Positions 54,829 to 64,000 of a DNA stretch of 64,000 nucleotides are shown one piece after another; position 1 is the first letter of the stretch, and every line of letters begins with the position of its first letter. The position numbers and the translations under genes are program-made. The notes below the pieces were generated by a model. It saw only the letters and a list, made by a program, of their open reading frames with translations. It ran no database searches and was not told where the DNA came from. Origin of the DNA: Legionella moravica DSM 19234 (GTDB lineage Bacteria > Pseudomonadota > Gammaproteobacteria > Legionellales > Legionellaceae); contig NZ_KE383999.1 in assembly GCF_000423305.1 (NCBI RefSeq), positions 303,667-367,666 on the forward strand. The letters are read 5' to 3'.

Positions 54829-56538
54829 GTGGATAAACGATGGTTTGAACAATATCAAAATGGCGTGCCACATGAAATTGACCCCAGTCAATATTTATCC
54901 CTAGTATCTTTATTTAAAGAATCATGTAGCCTTTATGCCAAGCGTATAGCTTATACAAATCTGGGCAGTAGCATTACTTATTCCCAGTTAGATCATTTAA
55001 CCAGGGATTTTGCAGCCTATCTGCAACAGCTCGGTTTACAAAAAGGAGCCCGAGTCGCCATCATGATGCCGAACGTGCTTCAATACCCTGTAGCGTTATT
55101 TGGTATAATGCGAGCGGGTTTTGTCGTTGTAAATACCAATCCGCTTTATACAACGGATGAAGTAATTCACCAGATGAATGATTCTGGAGCCGAAGCAATT
55201 ATTGTCCTTGCCAATTTTGCCAACACTATAGAAAAATCCTTACCGTCATTGAAGACAGTAAAGCACGTGATTGTGACTCAGATTGGTGATCTGTTCCCGA
55301 CTTTTAAGCGTTTAATCGTTAATTTTGTAGTCAAACACATAAAAAAAATGGTTCCTGCTTACACTATCCCTCATGCAGTTGCGTTTAACTATGCCCTGCT
55401 CGAAGGCAAGCAATCAACATTACACCATGTTGATTTAAATCATGAAAGTATTGCCTTCCTGCAATATACAGGAGGTACAACAGGTGTTGCAAAAGGGGCG
55501 ATGCTGACACACGGAAACATGGTCTCCAACGTATTACAAGCATACTCATGGATTGCACCACTAGGAATTTCGGAGGATGACATCATTGTTACAGCCCTCC
55601 CTCTGTATCATATATTTTCATTAACAGCGAACTGTCTGACCTTTATGAAAGTTGGTGCTAAAAATATTCTGATTACCAACCCCAGAGACATTAGTCATTT
55701 TATTGATGAAATTAAAAATTCCGGTTTTACCGCTTTTACAGGAGTGAACACTTTATATAATGCCCTCCTGAATCACCCCAAATTTAAAGAAATCGATTTT
55801 TCAAAACTGAAACTGGCATTGTCTGGCGGAATGGCGCTGCAAAAAAGTGTATCGCTTCGATGGTCTGAAATGACGAAGTCCCGTGTTTTAGAAGCTTATG
55901 GTTTAACGGAAACCAGCCCTGCTGCAACAATGAATCCGATGTATCTGGAAGGATACAATGGCAGCATAGGATTGCCATTACCCTCTACTGATGTTTCAAT
56001 CCGCGATGACAATGACAACGAAGTACCTATAGGAACAAGTGGCGAATTGTGCATTAAAGGGCCACAGGTTATGTCAGGTTATTGGAAACGCCCGGATGAA
56101 ACAGCGCTGGTATTCACCAAAGATGGCTTCTTAAAAACAGGCGATATCGCACGAATGGATGAAGAAGGTTTTATTTATCTGGTTGACAGAAAAAAAGATA
56201 TGATCGTAGTGTCCGGCTTTAATGTATATCCTAATGAAGTAGAACAAGTTATTGGAATGCATCCTGGAGTATTGGAAGTAGGTGTTGTTGGTGTTATTGA
56301 TGAGGAATCTGGAGAGCGGGTAAAAGCCTGTATTGTCAAAAAGGATCCGAATTTGACAGCAGAACAAATAATCGCTCACTGCAGAGAGCACCTAACGGCT
56401 TATAAAGTACCCAAAATCGTTGAGTTTTTTAATGAACTTCCTAAAACAAACGTAGGCAAAATATTGCGACGTTCATTAAAAGAAGGGGCAACTGGAGCTG
56501 ATGCATCACAGAGTAAAACACCTAAAGTAACCGCTTAA
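54829..56538 (+). CDS. fadD: Long-chain fatty acid-CoA ligase
   Basis: FadD activates fatty acids to acyl-CoA using ATP, at the inner membrane. The start is a GTG at 54829 with AGAAGGA 7 bases upstream. The 569-residue protein has the adenylate-forming motif YTGGTTGVAKGAMLTHGN (213-230), EAYGLTETSP near 355, the FadD-like TGDIARMDEEGFIYLVDRKK, and the C-terminal PKTNVGKILRRSLK with the catalytic lysine. Length and motif order match E. coli FadD. Confidence 0.95.
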   Translation: MDKRWFEQYQNGVPHEIDPSQYLSLVSLFKESCSLYAKRIAYTNLGSSITYSQLDHLTRDFAAYLQQLGLQKGARVAIMMPNVLQYPVALFGIMRAGFVVVNTNPLYTTDEVIHQMNDSGAEAIIVLANFANTIEKSLPSLKTVKHVIVTQIGDLFPTFKRLIVNFVVKHIKKMVPAYTIPHAVAFNYALLEGKQSTLHHVDLNHESIAFLQYTGGTTGVAKGAMLTHGNMVSNVLQAYSWIAPLGISEDDIIVTALPLYHIFSLTANCLTFMKVGAKNILITNPRDISHFIDEIKNSGFTAFTGVNTLYNALLNHPKFKEIDFSKLKLALSGGMALQKSVSLRWSEMTKSRVLEAYGLTETSPAATMNPMYLEGYNGSIGLPLPSTDVSIRDDNDNEVPIGTSGELCIKGPQVMSGYWKRPDETALVFTKDGFLKTGDIARMDEEGFIYLVDRKKDMIVVSGFNVYPNEVEQVIGMHPGVLEVGVVGVIDEESGERVKACIVKKDPNLTAEQIIAHCREHLTAYKVPKIVEFFNELPKTNVGKILRRSLKEGATGADASQSKTPKVTA

Positions 56539-56563
56539 ACCTTAACGGTGTTAATTGAGCTAA

Positions 56564-56593
56564 TCAATCGGGGGCTAGTCAAGCCTCGATTGA
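56564..56593. terminator. Hairpin between convergent fadD and the binding-protein gene
   Basis: TCAATCGGGGGCT (56564-56576) and AGCCTCGATTGA (56582-56593) pair with one bulged G around a 5-base loop. The hairpin lies 26 bases after fadD and 11 before the end of the convergent gene, suitable for two-way termination. T tracts are short. Confidence 0.6.
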
Positions 56594-56603
56594 GCAAATC
56601 GCT

Positions 56604-57332
56604 TTATCTCCATTCAAAATACTTTGAGTAAAGATGAATAAAGGTACCATCATCCTCCATTTGCAAGATAATCTGATTAATACGATTAATCAGTTCAGCA
56701 TTTTCTAAATGAGTCATAACAGCATAACCTTCTCCTATAGGAATTTTATTACCTATAAGTTTGTAAATTCCTGGATTAGTAGCAATCCAGTATTTAGCAG
56801 ATTCATAGTCCAATACAAAGGCATCAATTTCTTTATTCTGTAGCCCTACAAACATGTCATTTATCAACGGATACACTACAATAGTATTGTTTCTAAAGTC
56901 AGCACGCACCTGATTCCCATAGGGAGTTCCCTTTCTTACCCCAATTTTTTTTCCATAAAGATCATCTGGAGTGTTTATTGAGGCATTATCAGCAGAGGTA
57001 ATATATTGCGAGTAACTTTCCAAATAAGGAATGCTGAACAAGAACTGTTTTTGTCTTGTTTTTGTGATAATTACGGATGAAATGACAAGGTCAACTTCGT
57101 TACTTTTGGTTGCCTCAAAGAGATCATTAAAAGTGTAGGCTTTAAATTTACAAGCAACATTTAATCTTTTGCAAATTTCCATCATCAAATCAATATCATA
57201 ACCATAATAGGTTGACTCTTGACTGGCCCATGTCTCAAAAGGTGGATTAAATTTGGAAGAGCCAATAGTCAAGGTTTTGGAATAACAGAACACTGACGAG
57301 ATGCACAAGATAAATAATACAAATGATTTCAT
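56604..57332 (-). CDS. Periplasmic amino-acid-binding protein (solute-binding family 3)
   Basis: This is the periplasmic receptor of a polar-amino-acid ABC transporter. The 242-residue protein has a Sec signal (MKSFVLFILCISSVFCYS), then TIGSSKFNPPFETW and the family signature YGYDIDLMMEICKRLNVACK at about 43-62. VDLVISSVIITKTRQKQF follows at about 81-98. GKKIGVRKGTPYG marks the second lobe. The pattern resembles arginine/lysine-binding proteins, but specificity is not readable. No permease or ATPase genes are next to it. Confidence 0.88.
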   Translation of the reverse strand: MKSFVLFILCISSVFCYSKTLTIGSSKFNPPFETWASQESTYYGYDIDLMMEICKRLNVACKFKAYTFNDLFEATKSNEVDLVISSVIITKTRQKQFLFSIPYLESYSQYITSADNASINTPDDLYGKKIGVRKGTPYGNQVRADFRNNTIVVYPLINDMFVGLQNKEIDAFVLDYESAKYWIATNPGIYKLIGNKIPIGEGYAVMTHLENAELINRINQIILQMEDDGTFIHLYSKYFEWR

Positions 57333-57679
57333 AAGTTCTGCCCTGAATAATCTGCATTAATAACACCATAAGCATGGTCTATATTTTTATTTTTGTACAA
57401 TCCTTAAAAAATGAATTTCGTCATTTATAAACTGATGAATCTATAATCATTTGTTTCATAATACGCCAGTATCCTCCCATATAAATTCATTTTTTGTAAT
57501 AAATTCACATGATCTTATTTGTATCCCATAACATGAAACAGTGATATCACGATAATTTAGTGCAGTATGGACTAAGGGCATTGGAATGGTAGCTTGCAAC
57601 AAAATACCCTACTCTCTAAACATAAAAATATCTGAGGAACGTCGTAATCCTCCCTGATTTTTATCCATTTTTACTAGCT
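57333..57679. other. Promoter region of the binding-protein gene and gene-free AT-rich stretch
   Basis: About 350 bases without a gene, AT-rich, containing the promoter and leader of the minus-strand binding-protein gene. No distinct operator was recognised. It ends at an inverted repeat (57680-57871). Confidence 0.4.
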
Positions 57680-57871
57680 GGCGTAGCCTGGGAGCAGGCC
57701 CAAAGGGCCGTATCCCAGGGTTTCTTTTAAGTTAAAAATGGATTATTACCATAAAATTAGTGAAAGAGATTGGTCTAAGTGAGTTTGGAGAGTAAATGAG
57801 TGGTGAACTTAAGCTGGCATAACAATGAAAACCTGGGATACGGCCCTTGGGGCCTACTCCCAGGCTACGCC
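57680..57871. repeat. 44-bp imperfect inverted repeat flanking 104 bp
   Basis: The left arm, 57680-57723, begins GGCGTAGCCTGGGAG. The right arm, 57828-57871, is its reverse complement with only a few mismatches. Each arm also contains its own GC-rich palindromic parts (GGCCCAAAGGGCC). The interior has no gene. It lies just after the end of the giant gene at 57890-63970 and could be a foldback element or a terminator structure. Confidence 0.75.
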
Positions 57872-57889
57872 TAACCTGTTCTGCAACAT

Positions 57890-60800
57890 TCATGATAGCC
57901 TGCACTGATCATATGGATGATGCTCCACCCCTGGAGCACTCCGCTCCCCTTGCAGATTGCTGCCAAAAAACAGCATAAGCTTATTGATATCTAAAATTTG
58001 GCTTTGCTGCGCTGTACCTGACGGTCTGGGTTGACTATCAGTAACAGCTTTTGCATCCTGGCGCTGACTCTCGGCAAACTGTTCCCTCAAACCAGCCGCA
58101 TAGTGAGGATATTGAGCAATAATGACATTCAAATCATCAGAACTTTTTATCAAACGTCTGAACTCCTCCGGTTGCTTCAACACACATTCAAGCAATAAAT
58201 CCGCAGACTGGGGAATTTTACTGGCGATACGCACCAGCGAGGAGGCGTATGAAACCATTCTCCTGCAGAAGGCAGGCTGATTTCTGAAGATCGATTCAAA
58301 CAGAATGCCCGCATACTCTGGTAATTGTTCGATTAGCTTTATCCAATCCCGTTCACAGGTCACGACTCGAGCAAAATCAATCGGATTATTTAAAACCCGC
58401 TCTATCAATTCATACGCATGATGAGGTAATGTTTTAATGGCGTAAATCCAGCTATCCAGGGTAGCTGCTATCAGTTTACTGAAATCAGCCGGATCATCTA
58501 AAACCCGTTCAAAGCTCTCTCTGCTATAGTCTGGAAATTCACGAACTATCTTGAAAATTTCAAAATAGAATAAACCAGCTAGAAATCCCTCATCACTGTT
58601 CCAACACCGGTCAAACAAGGCCTGGGCATGATTTGGGAATTTTTTGACAAATCGAATAAAATTAGAAGCGCTACTAGAAACAAGTTTTATGAACTGTGTA
58701 TTATTGCGCCACACTCGCTCGAACAGTTTCTCGGCGTGCTCCGGGAAGTAATGGGTTGTCAGAAGAAAATTGTCGAGATTGTTCAATATCAATCGCTCGC
58801 AGTCTTTTGGGCTGTCCCAGACCCGCTCGAAGATCTCCTGTGCGCGCAGCGGAAAGCGTTGGGCCGCAGTACCCCAGTGATGGGTGTTGTTTGTAATCAG
58901 CACTTGATAATATTCCTGTCTGTTCCATATCCGCTCAAACAATTCATCAGCGTAATGCGGAAATTTATCGACTGTTTGCCAGAAGACATGGCAGTTCCAG
59001 GCTATCACGCGGCGGAAGATTTCTTCATCATTCAAAACACGTTCAATCAGCATGTCCGCATACATTGGAAATATTTCAGCCGTGTGAATCAGCATATTGG
59101 TGGGGTTGAAACCATAATCATTTCCGCTGATAATCAAATGCGAAAAATAAATGGGATTATTCCAAAACGACCGAAACAGACTGTCCGAATGCTCCGGAAT
59201 CATTATAGATAAACGCTTCCAGCCCCTGGCGTTTTCCATAACCAGCCGTTCGAATTGATATGGGCTTTTCTGAACACGTTGATACAAGGCAAGCCTGTAT
59301 TCTGGGAAGCGCTCCAGTATCTTAATAAAATCTGTAGAACTGGATACCAGTTTTTTGAACTCCTCCTCATTGCTCTCTAAAACCTGCTCCATTATCCCCT
59401 TTACCAGTGGAAGAGGTTGTGCCGCTACCTTGAGTAAGTCCTTCGTGTTGCTTACCAGCCGATTGAATTCGTTTCGATTATTCAATACCCTACCTATGAG
59501 TCGCTCTGAAAAATCAGGGTACTCGGTAATTGCTCTAAACCACGCCTCAATATTGTGTATCAGCCGATGGAAATCCTTGTCGTTATTCAAAAGCCGCTCA
59601 AGTAACCTGTCCCTATACTCTGGGAATTTTTTCACCGTAGTCAACAAGGCATCATTGTTATTCAGGATGCGAGTGAAAAGGGCCTGATTACTCCAGACCA
59701 GTTCGAACAGTTGCTCCCTTTTCTCTGGAACAACAGTGGCCATATACATCCAGCCATACATGTTACTCAACACCACTTGATTTAAATCATCCTGATTACT
59801 CCATAACCGCTCAATCAGTCTGTCCTTATGCATTGGGAAAGCTTTGACTGTATTTGACCATGTTTCTAAATCATACATGACCAGCCGTTTGAACTCAGTC
59901 GGATTATTCCAGACCTGTTCAAACAATTTCTTCTGGTGCTGTGGAAAAGCTTTGGCCGTGTTGCGCCAGTCAAGATTACTTTCAAACACGAGACGCCGTG
60001 TGAGATCCGGTACACGCCAGACTTGATTAAACAGACGTTCCGCATGGTCGGGAAAACATGCACCCGTACTTACCCATTCGTCGTTATCGCAAAACAACAG
60101 GCGCTGGGCTTCATCATGCCTGCTCAAAACCCATCCCAGCAGTCGGTCTGCGTGCTTAGGACACTGTCGGGCTAATTGACGTAGGCAAGAAGGATACCTT
60201 AACTGGGTCTTAAAATAATCCGGCCTACACAAAACCCAATTCAAAAGACTGTCAGCATATTTGGGGTAATGCTCGATCAGGTCATTCAACTGAAACCCGC
60301 GGTCAAAGAGAAGCTTTATGCCATGCGGGGAACTTAATGCCATTTTAATCAATGTTTTCTTGTATTGCGGCAGATGCTGTATTGCAATCCGCAAGGTGTC
60401 GGCATCGTGCATCACCATACGGTTGAAATCCTCCGGATTTTCCATAACCCGTTTAACGAGTAATTCAAGCTGTTTGGGTAATTGACGGATGGTATTGAGC
60501 CAGGTGTGTTTGTTTTCTAATACCAATCGCCTGAACGATTCCGGCTCATCGAAAACACAGCTCACCAGGAAATCAGTCTGTTCGGGGAATTGCTGAATGG
60601 TGCTGAGCCAGGTGTGATTGCTCTGCTGTACCAGACGCCTGAAATCATCCGGGTTGTTGAAAATACACTCCGGCATTAACTCCACCTGCCGAGGCAATTG
60701 CCGAACAGTGTTGATCCAGGCTCTGTTGTCACAGGTTATCAACCGCCTTACATCATCAGGCCTGCTTAAAACGAAACAAATCAGTTTAGTGGCAAAATGG

Positions 60801-63800
60801 GGCAATGATTTGATAGCCTCAATGAACTGGTAATTGTCTGCGATCAGTCGTTTGAACCGTTCAGGGCAATTTAGACCATAATCAAACAACCTGTCCGCTG
60901 ATTTAGGTAATTGGGTGATGGCTTTGATCCATTGATAGCCTGCACCCTGTAAACGATTCCAGGCATCCTGATTACTCAAAAGCCTGTCAATCAACCTGAC
61001 TTCATGAGCAGGAAACGCCCTGGCCATATTGATCAAGGAATCGAGGCTGCCATGCACTGTCCGTTCATAAGCTTCTGGACTGTTCCAGACTCGTTCAAAC
61101 AGTTGTTCGCGTTGTTCAGAATAGTGTCTGATTGTTTTAAGCAGGGCATTCCCATCTGGCGACATGAGACGATTGAAATCGTCAGGGTTACGCCAGACCT
61201 GCTCAAAAAGCCATTGTGAATGTTCCGGAAACTGTTGGGCGGCGCTCAGAAAGGTATTTTTGTCGCGCATTACCACACGCTTAAATTCTACCGGGCTATT
61301 GCAAAGACGTATGAATATCTCATTCGCAACATCTGGAACATGGTCTGCTATGCTGCGCAGGGTATGAATATCCTGAATGACCAATCGTGCGAACTCCCGC
61401 TCGCTGTTTAATATATATCGCATCACGCAATGCTTATAATTGCGAGCCTGCCTGACTATCTGGATCAAGATATAATGACTGCTCACCAGACGCCTGAAAT
61501 TGTCCGGATCATCCAGCAGGCGTTGAACCAGTAGTTCTTCATGCTGTGGAAACTGGTTGACAGTACCAAGCCAGGTATTGGCATCCTGCATCACCAGGTG
61601 CCGGAAATCTTCCTCGCTGTTCAAAACATACTCGATCAATCGATTTGATTGCGATGGCAGTTTTCTGGCGGTAAGGACCAATAGATAATGCGTATCCACC
61701 AGTCGTCTGAATGTGTCCGGCTGTTGCAACAGCTGATCCACCAGATCGTCAGCAAATTCAGGCAATTGAATGGCCGTATTGATCCAGGTTTCATGACTGT
61801 GCATCACCAGGCGTTGAAAATCTCTGGGGTTTTGTTCAACCTCTCTGAACAGTGGTTCCGCATGCTCCTTAAAGTACAGGATTGTCTTGAGCCAGTTGCT
61901 GTTTCGAGATTTTAACAAGTTATTAAAAACGGGAAGGTTGCCTCGAAGTCCTTTATACAGTTTATCCGCCTGCTCCGGAAACGTCTCGACAGTCCTGAAA
62001 AAGGCACAGCTGCTGTTGGCTATCAGTCGGTAAAAATCGTCCGCATTGATCCAAACTTGTTCAAACAGCTGTTCGGCATATTGCGGAAACAGACCGACGA
62101 TGTCGAGCCAGATGTGATTATCTCTCAACACCAGCCGCCTGAAATCAGCGTAGTTATCACAAAGTGAGGTGTATATATTTTCTTTGAGAAGCGGAAATGC
62201 CTTAACCAGTCTTATCAGATGCTCAGAGGATTTAATCATTCGTGTCAAATTCACATTATCAGCACATAAGCATTCAATGAGATGATTTATACACACTTGT
62301 TCAAATACAGTAGACTCGTCAAATGCGTCAGGCTTGATCCTGATTGCACCTGAGAAAACCTGGTTATGATAAATGCTGTCCTCCAGAGCCTGTTTATCAA
62401 AATGAGTCAATAACTCACGTTTATCGGAGGCAATCAGCCAGGATAGAAACAGCTTACGAAACGATTCATCATGCCATGGCAGTTTGCCTGCCAGCGCTAA
62501 TTGCAGAGAAAGATCGTGCGACAGAAACAATAAAAACGCAACCCGAACGTCCTGGGCGAGCGTTTCTAAACCGTTTTGAGATAAATGGGCGATTTGGACA
62601 AGAAAACGATGTGTCAGGTTACCATTGATCAGGATCCTAATTTCTTCCTGCGGTATATCATTTTTTTGCAGAATGGATTGAATACTGTTTTTAATGGCAG
62701 CGTTTAATGCTTTCCGCTCTGATTGAATACGCCTTATCCTCGATAACTCAAGGCGTTCCGTTTGGTCGTCCTGCTGTATCAGCCAGAAGAGCAAATGATA
62801 ACAGAGTGCCCGGGCATTGCTGGCATCAAAACCGCCTTCATTTTTTATCCACTGCTGGTATTTGGCCGCCTCTTTCGCTTCTTGAAAGACGTTGTTGATC
62901 ACCTCGGCCAAAACATCAGTGAAAGACGGTTGAGCGCTATTGGTTATGATATCAATGAGGCTTGCCTGTTGTTCATGCGACAAGTCTTCTGATATTTCTT
63001 TCTGGAAGACTGGCAATATGCGTCTATGCATGGCAGGAGGCAGTTGCCTTCCCTCGACCAGATTAAATACGACTCTCCAGCCAGAGGAAGACATATTGTG
63101 ACGCTTATCAGCTATCTTCAGAATCAGACTGAGCATCTGTCTGTCACTGCCGTCATAGCCATTCAACAATTCACTAAACGACAAACTGGATTGATAGGCC
63201 TTTTTTAAATAATCTGACACCGGTGTCAGAAAATCACCGCCGTTAGATGACGCACTTAGTATATGGTTCTGGCGATACTGTTCAATACGGTCCAACAGGG
63301 TTTGAATGCGTTGCTGATTTTTGGCTCTGGCCGATTCTAATGCCTGGATTCGATTGGCTTCCTGATAATACAAGGTATAAAGGCATTTAGCCTTCTGGCG
63401 GATGCTGAGATGAGACAAATCATTCACCTCTGCCAGATGAGTCAACAGGTCAAACACATGCACACCGCATGACCAGTTATCGCTTTGATGTGGAAACGGG
63501 AATGCAACAGACTGGAAGCTGTCACTGGTTTCCAGACACAACATCTCCTGCAGTCGCTGCTTTGCTTCCGCGGTTATTGAGGCATCACCATTCGAGTCAT
63601 AAAGAGCAACCGCATGAGCGGCCTCGCCTAAGGTAATCCATACGGCAATCTGATGATGGCTGGATGACTGAAATGAAAAAGCAACATGAAGGTAACCATC
63701 CTCTCGCAATGAGTCTAATGAGAATACAGCCTTTTCGCCTGACATCATCTCGATACCGGGAACATAAACCGATTGTTTCGATTCAAGTGCTGCCTGCAAG

Positions 63801-63970
63801 GCCAATTGCACCTGGTGTTGGGTGAAGCCACCCTCGGCATTCTGGCAGATTTCCTGCAATTCCAGTTCAAAGCGAAGATCATTGATCACTGCCTGCAATC
63901 CTCCCAATTGCCGCATGTGTGCATTCCAGAGCCTTTCTTCATGATGCTGCAAATCAGCAAGGGCATCCAT
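57890..63970 (-). CDS. Giant protein with CE-clan cysteine-protease signature and about 38 helical repeats, probable effector
   Basis: At least 2,026 residues. The frame is still open upstream of the ATG at 63970 to the window edge, and no ribosome binding site precedes it, so the gene may be 5'-incomplete. Residues about 95-180 show a Ulp1/YopJ-like active site: SSHHQIAVWI (H106), VALYDSNGD (D125) and FPHQSDNWSCGVHVFDLL (Q162, C168). Spacings H-D 19, D-C 43 and Q-C 6 are close to those known for YopJ and Ulp1. Residues 200-590 are helical. From about 590 to 1960 a 36-residue repeat recurs, like FRRLVMQDANTWLGTVNQFP followed by EHAERLFERVWNNPDD. The gene has higher GC than its neighbours. Peptidase versus acetyltransferase activity cannot be told. 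Confidence 0.78.
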   Translation of the reverse strand: MDALADLQHHEERLWNAHMRQLGGLQAVINDLRFELELQEICQNAEGGFTQHQVQLALQAALESKQSVYVPGIEMMSGEKAVFSLDSLREDGYLHVAFSFQSSSHHQIAVWITLGEAAHAVALYDSNGDASITAEAKQRLQEMLCLETSDSFQSVAFPFPHQSDNWSCGVHVFDLLTHLAEVNDLSHLSIRQKAKCLYTLYYQEANRIQALESARAKNQQRIQTLLDRIEQYRQNHILSASSNGGDFLTPVSDYLKKAYQSSLSFSELLNGYDGSDRQMLSLILKIADKRHNMSSSGWRVVFNLVEGRQLPPAMHRRILPVFQKEISEDLSHEQQASLIDIITNSAQPSFTDVLAEVINNVFQEAKEAAKYQQWIKNEGGFDASNARALCYHLLFWLIQQDDQTERLELSRIRRIQSERKALNAAIKNSIQSILQKNDIPQEEIRILINGNLTHRFLVQIAHLSQNGLETLAQDVRVAFLLFLSHDLSLQLALAGKLPWHDESFRKLFLSWLIASDKRELLTHFDKQALEDSIYHNQVFSGAIRIKPDAFDESTVFEQVCINHLIECLCADNVNLTRMIKSSEHLIRLVKAFPLLKENIYTSLCDNYADFRRLVLRDNHIWLDIVGLFPQYAEQLFEQVWINADDFYRLIANSSCAFFRTVETFPEQADKLYKGLRGNLPVFNNLLKSRNSNWLKTILYFKEHAEPLFREVEQNPRDFQRLVMHSHETWINTAIQLPEFADDLVDQLLQQPDTFRRLVDTHYLLVLTARKLPSQSNRLIEYVLNSEEDFRHLVMQDANTWLGTVNQFPQHEELLVQRLLDDPDNFRRLVSSHYILIQIVRQARNYKHCVMRYILNSEREFARLVIQDIHTLRSIADHVPDVANEIFIRLCNSPVEFKRVVMRDKNTFLSAAQQFPEHSQWLFEQVWRNPDDFNRLMSPDGNALLKTIRHYSEQREQLFERVWNSPEAYERTVHGSLDSLINMARAFPAHEVRLIDRLLSNQDAWNRLQGAGYQWIKAITQLPKSADRLFDYGLNCPERFKRLIADNYQFIEAIKSLPHFATKLICFVLSRPDDVRRLITCDNRAWINTVRQLPRQVELMPECIFNNPDDFRRLVQQSNHTWLSTIQQFPEQTDFLVSCVFDEPESFRRLVLENKHTWLNTIRQLPKQLELLVKRVMENPEDFNRMVMHDADTLRIAIQHLPQYKKTLIKMALSSPHGIKLLFDRGFQLNDLIEHYPKYADSLLNWVLCRPDYFKTQLRYPSCLRQLARQCPKHADRLLGWVLSRHDEAQRLLFCDNDEWVSTGACFPDHAERLFNQVWRVPDLTRRLVFESNLDWRNTAKAFPQHQKKLFEQVWNNPTEFKRLVMYDLETWSNTVKAFPMHKDRLIERLWSNQDDLNQVVLSNMYGWMYMATVVPEKREQLFELVWSNQALFTRILNNNDALLTTVKKFPEYRDRLLERLLNNDKDFHRLIHNIEAWFRAITEYPDFSERLIGRVLNNRNEFNRLVSNTKDLLKVAAQPLPLVKGIMEQVLESNEEEFKKLVSSSTDFIKILERFPEYRLALYQRVQKSPYQFERLVMENARGWKRLSIMIPEHSDSLFRSFWNNPIYFSHLIISGNDYGFNPTNMLIHTAEIFPMYADMLIERVLNDEEIFRRVIAWNCHVFWQTVDKFPHYADELFERIWNRQEYYQVLITNNTHHWGTAAQRFPLRAQEIFERVWDSPKDCERLILNNLDNFLLTTHYFPEHAEKLFERVWRNNTQFIKLVSSSASNFIRFVKKFPNHAQALFDRCWNSDEGFLAGLFYFEIFKIVREFPDYSRESFERVLDDPADFSKLIAATLDSWIYAIKTLPHHAYELIERVLNNPIDFARVVTCERDWIKLIEQLPEYAGILFESIFRNQPAFCRRMVSYASSLVRIASKIPQSADLLLECVLKQPEEFRRLIKSSDDLNVIIAQYPHYAAGLREQFAESQRQDAKAVTDSQPRPSGTAQQSQILDINKLMLFFGSNLQGERSAPGVEHHPYDQCRLS
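58060..62200 (-). repeat. About 38 tandem 108-bp units coding for 36-residue helical repeats
   Basis: Inside the giant gene the same pattern returns every 36 codons: a first helix with F-(R/N)-R-L-V, then a W or L at position 12, T, a FP(E/Q)HA turn, then a helix with LFERVW or LIERVL and NNPDD. Copies differ at the DNA level, so the array is old rather than recently expanded. Occasional units are 35 residues. The layout resembles PPR or TPR solenoids in size, but the sequence is different. Confidence 0.75.
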
Positions 63971-64000
63971 CAGATCAGACCTGGATGCCGCCTCAATAAC

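Noticed and set aside
58628-59212. 194-codon plus-strand frame inside the giant repeat gene
   Set aside because: The opposite strand of a repetitive gene often stays open; the frame follows the 108-bp repeat and has no start signal.
1-64000. CRISPR array, tRNA, rRNA or intact transposase
   Set aside because: None seen: no regularly spaced direct repeats, no tRNA cloverleaf recognised by eye, no transposase frame.

Overview
The window is AT-rich chromosomal DNA from a Legionella, most likely L. pneumophila or a close relative. Four things point there: a pilB-pilC-pilD block; a housekeeping cluster (ndk-rlmN-pilF-rodZ-hisS-yfgM-bamB-der) that lacks ispG, as expected in a mevalonate-pathway organism; large eukaryote-like proteins of the Dot/Icm effector type (ankyrin, OTU, SidE-type phosphodiesterase, CE-clan protease, helical repeats) dispersed between core genes; and several families of short palindromic repeats. 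This assignment comes from reading protein sequences, not from a database search.

Layout: 1-0.1 kb holds the start of a secreted protein leaving the window on the minus strand. 0.1-4 kb holds repeats and a 1,092-residue protein of unknown function. 4-6 kb is a minus-strand core group (hpt, DUF1820, methyltransferase). 6.3-10.2 kb is pilBCD. 10.2-12.7 kb holds two unknown genes, ppsR and a carboxymuconolactone-decarboxylase-like gene. 12.7-16.4 kb is an accessory patch: a broken DUF559 gene, a perfect 62-bp inverted repeat and a SidE-phosphodiesterase-like protein. 16.4-25.8 kb is the methylcitrate-cycle operon prpBCD followed by a PhzF-family gene, mnmC, a peptide transporter and hemL, all on minus. 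26-30.9 kb holds rubredoxin, hemJ, a TerC-family gene, pcnB-folK, a Usp protein and a membrane protein. 30.9-41.9 kb is a second accessory region with two giant plus-strand genes: an ankyrin-OTU protein, and a 1,986-residue protein with an HExxH motif and a degenerate OTU domain. Gene remnants follow. 42-57.3 kb is core again: a GT9 glycosyltransferase, the der-to-ndk cluster, miaE, lpxH-minC with a small effector-like gene, fadD and a solute-binding protein. 57.3-64 kb holds an inverted repeat and a giant gene of at least 2,026 codons encoding an N-terminal Ulp1/YopJ-like cysteine-protease signature plus about 38 copies of a 36-residue helical repeat.

Possible common theme (inference): four accessory proteins carry signatures of enzymes that remove or edit ubiquitin-like modifiers or cut proteins: SidE-type PDE, OTU, pseudo-OTU with HExxH, and CE-clan protease. 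They lie in separate islands amid conserved genes, as is usual for Legionella effectors. The core genes are conventional. PilBCD and PilF serve type IV pili, and PilD also serves type II secretion. PrpBCD removes propionyl-CoA. Der, BamB, YfgM, RodZ, LpxH and MinC serve ribosome and envelope assembly and division. MnmC, MiaE, RlmN, PcnB and HisS act on RNA.

No rRNA, tRNA, CRISPR array or intact insertion sequence was seen.
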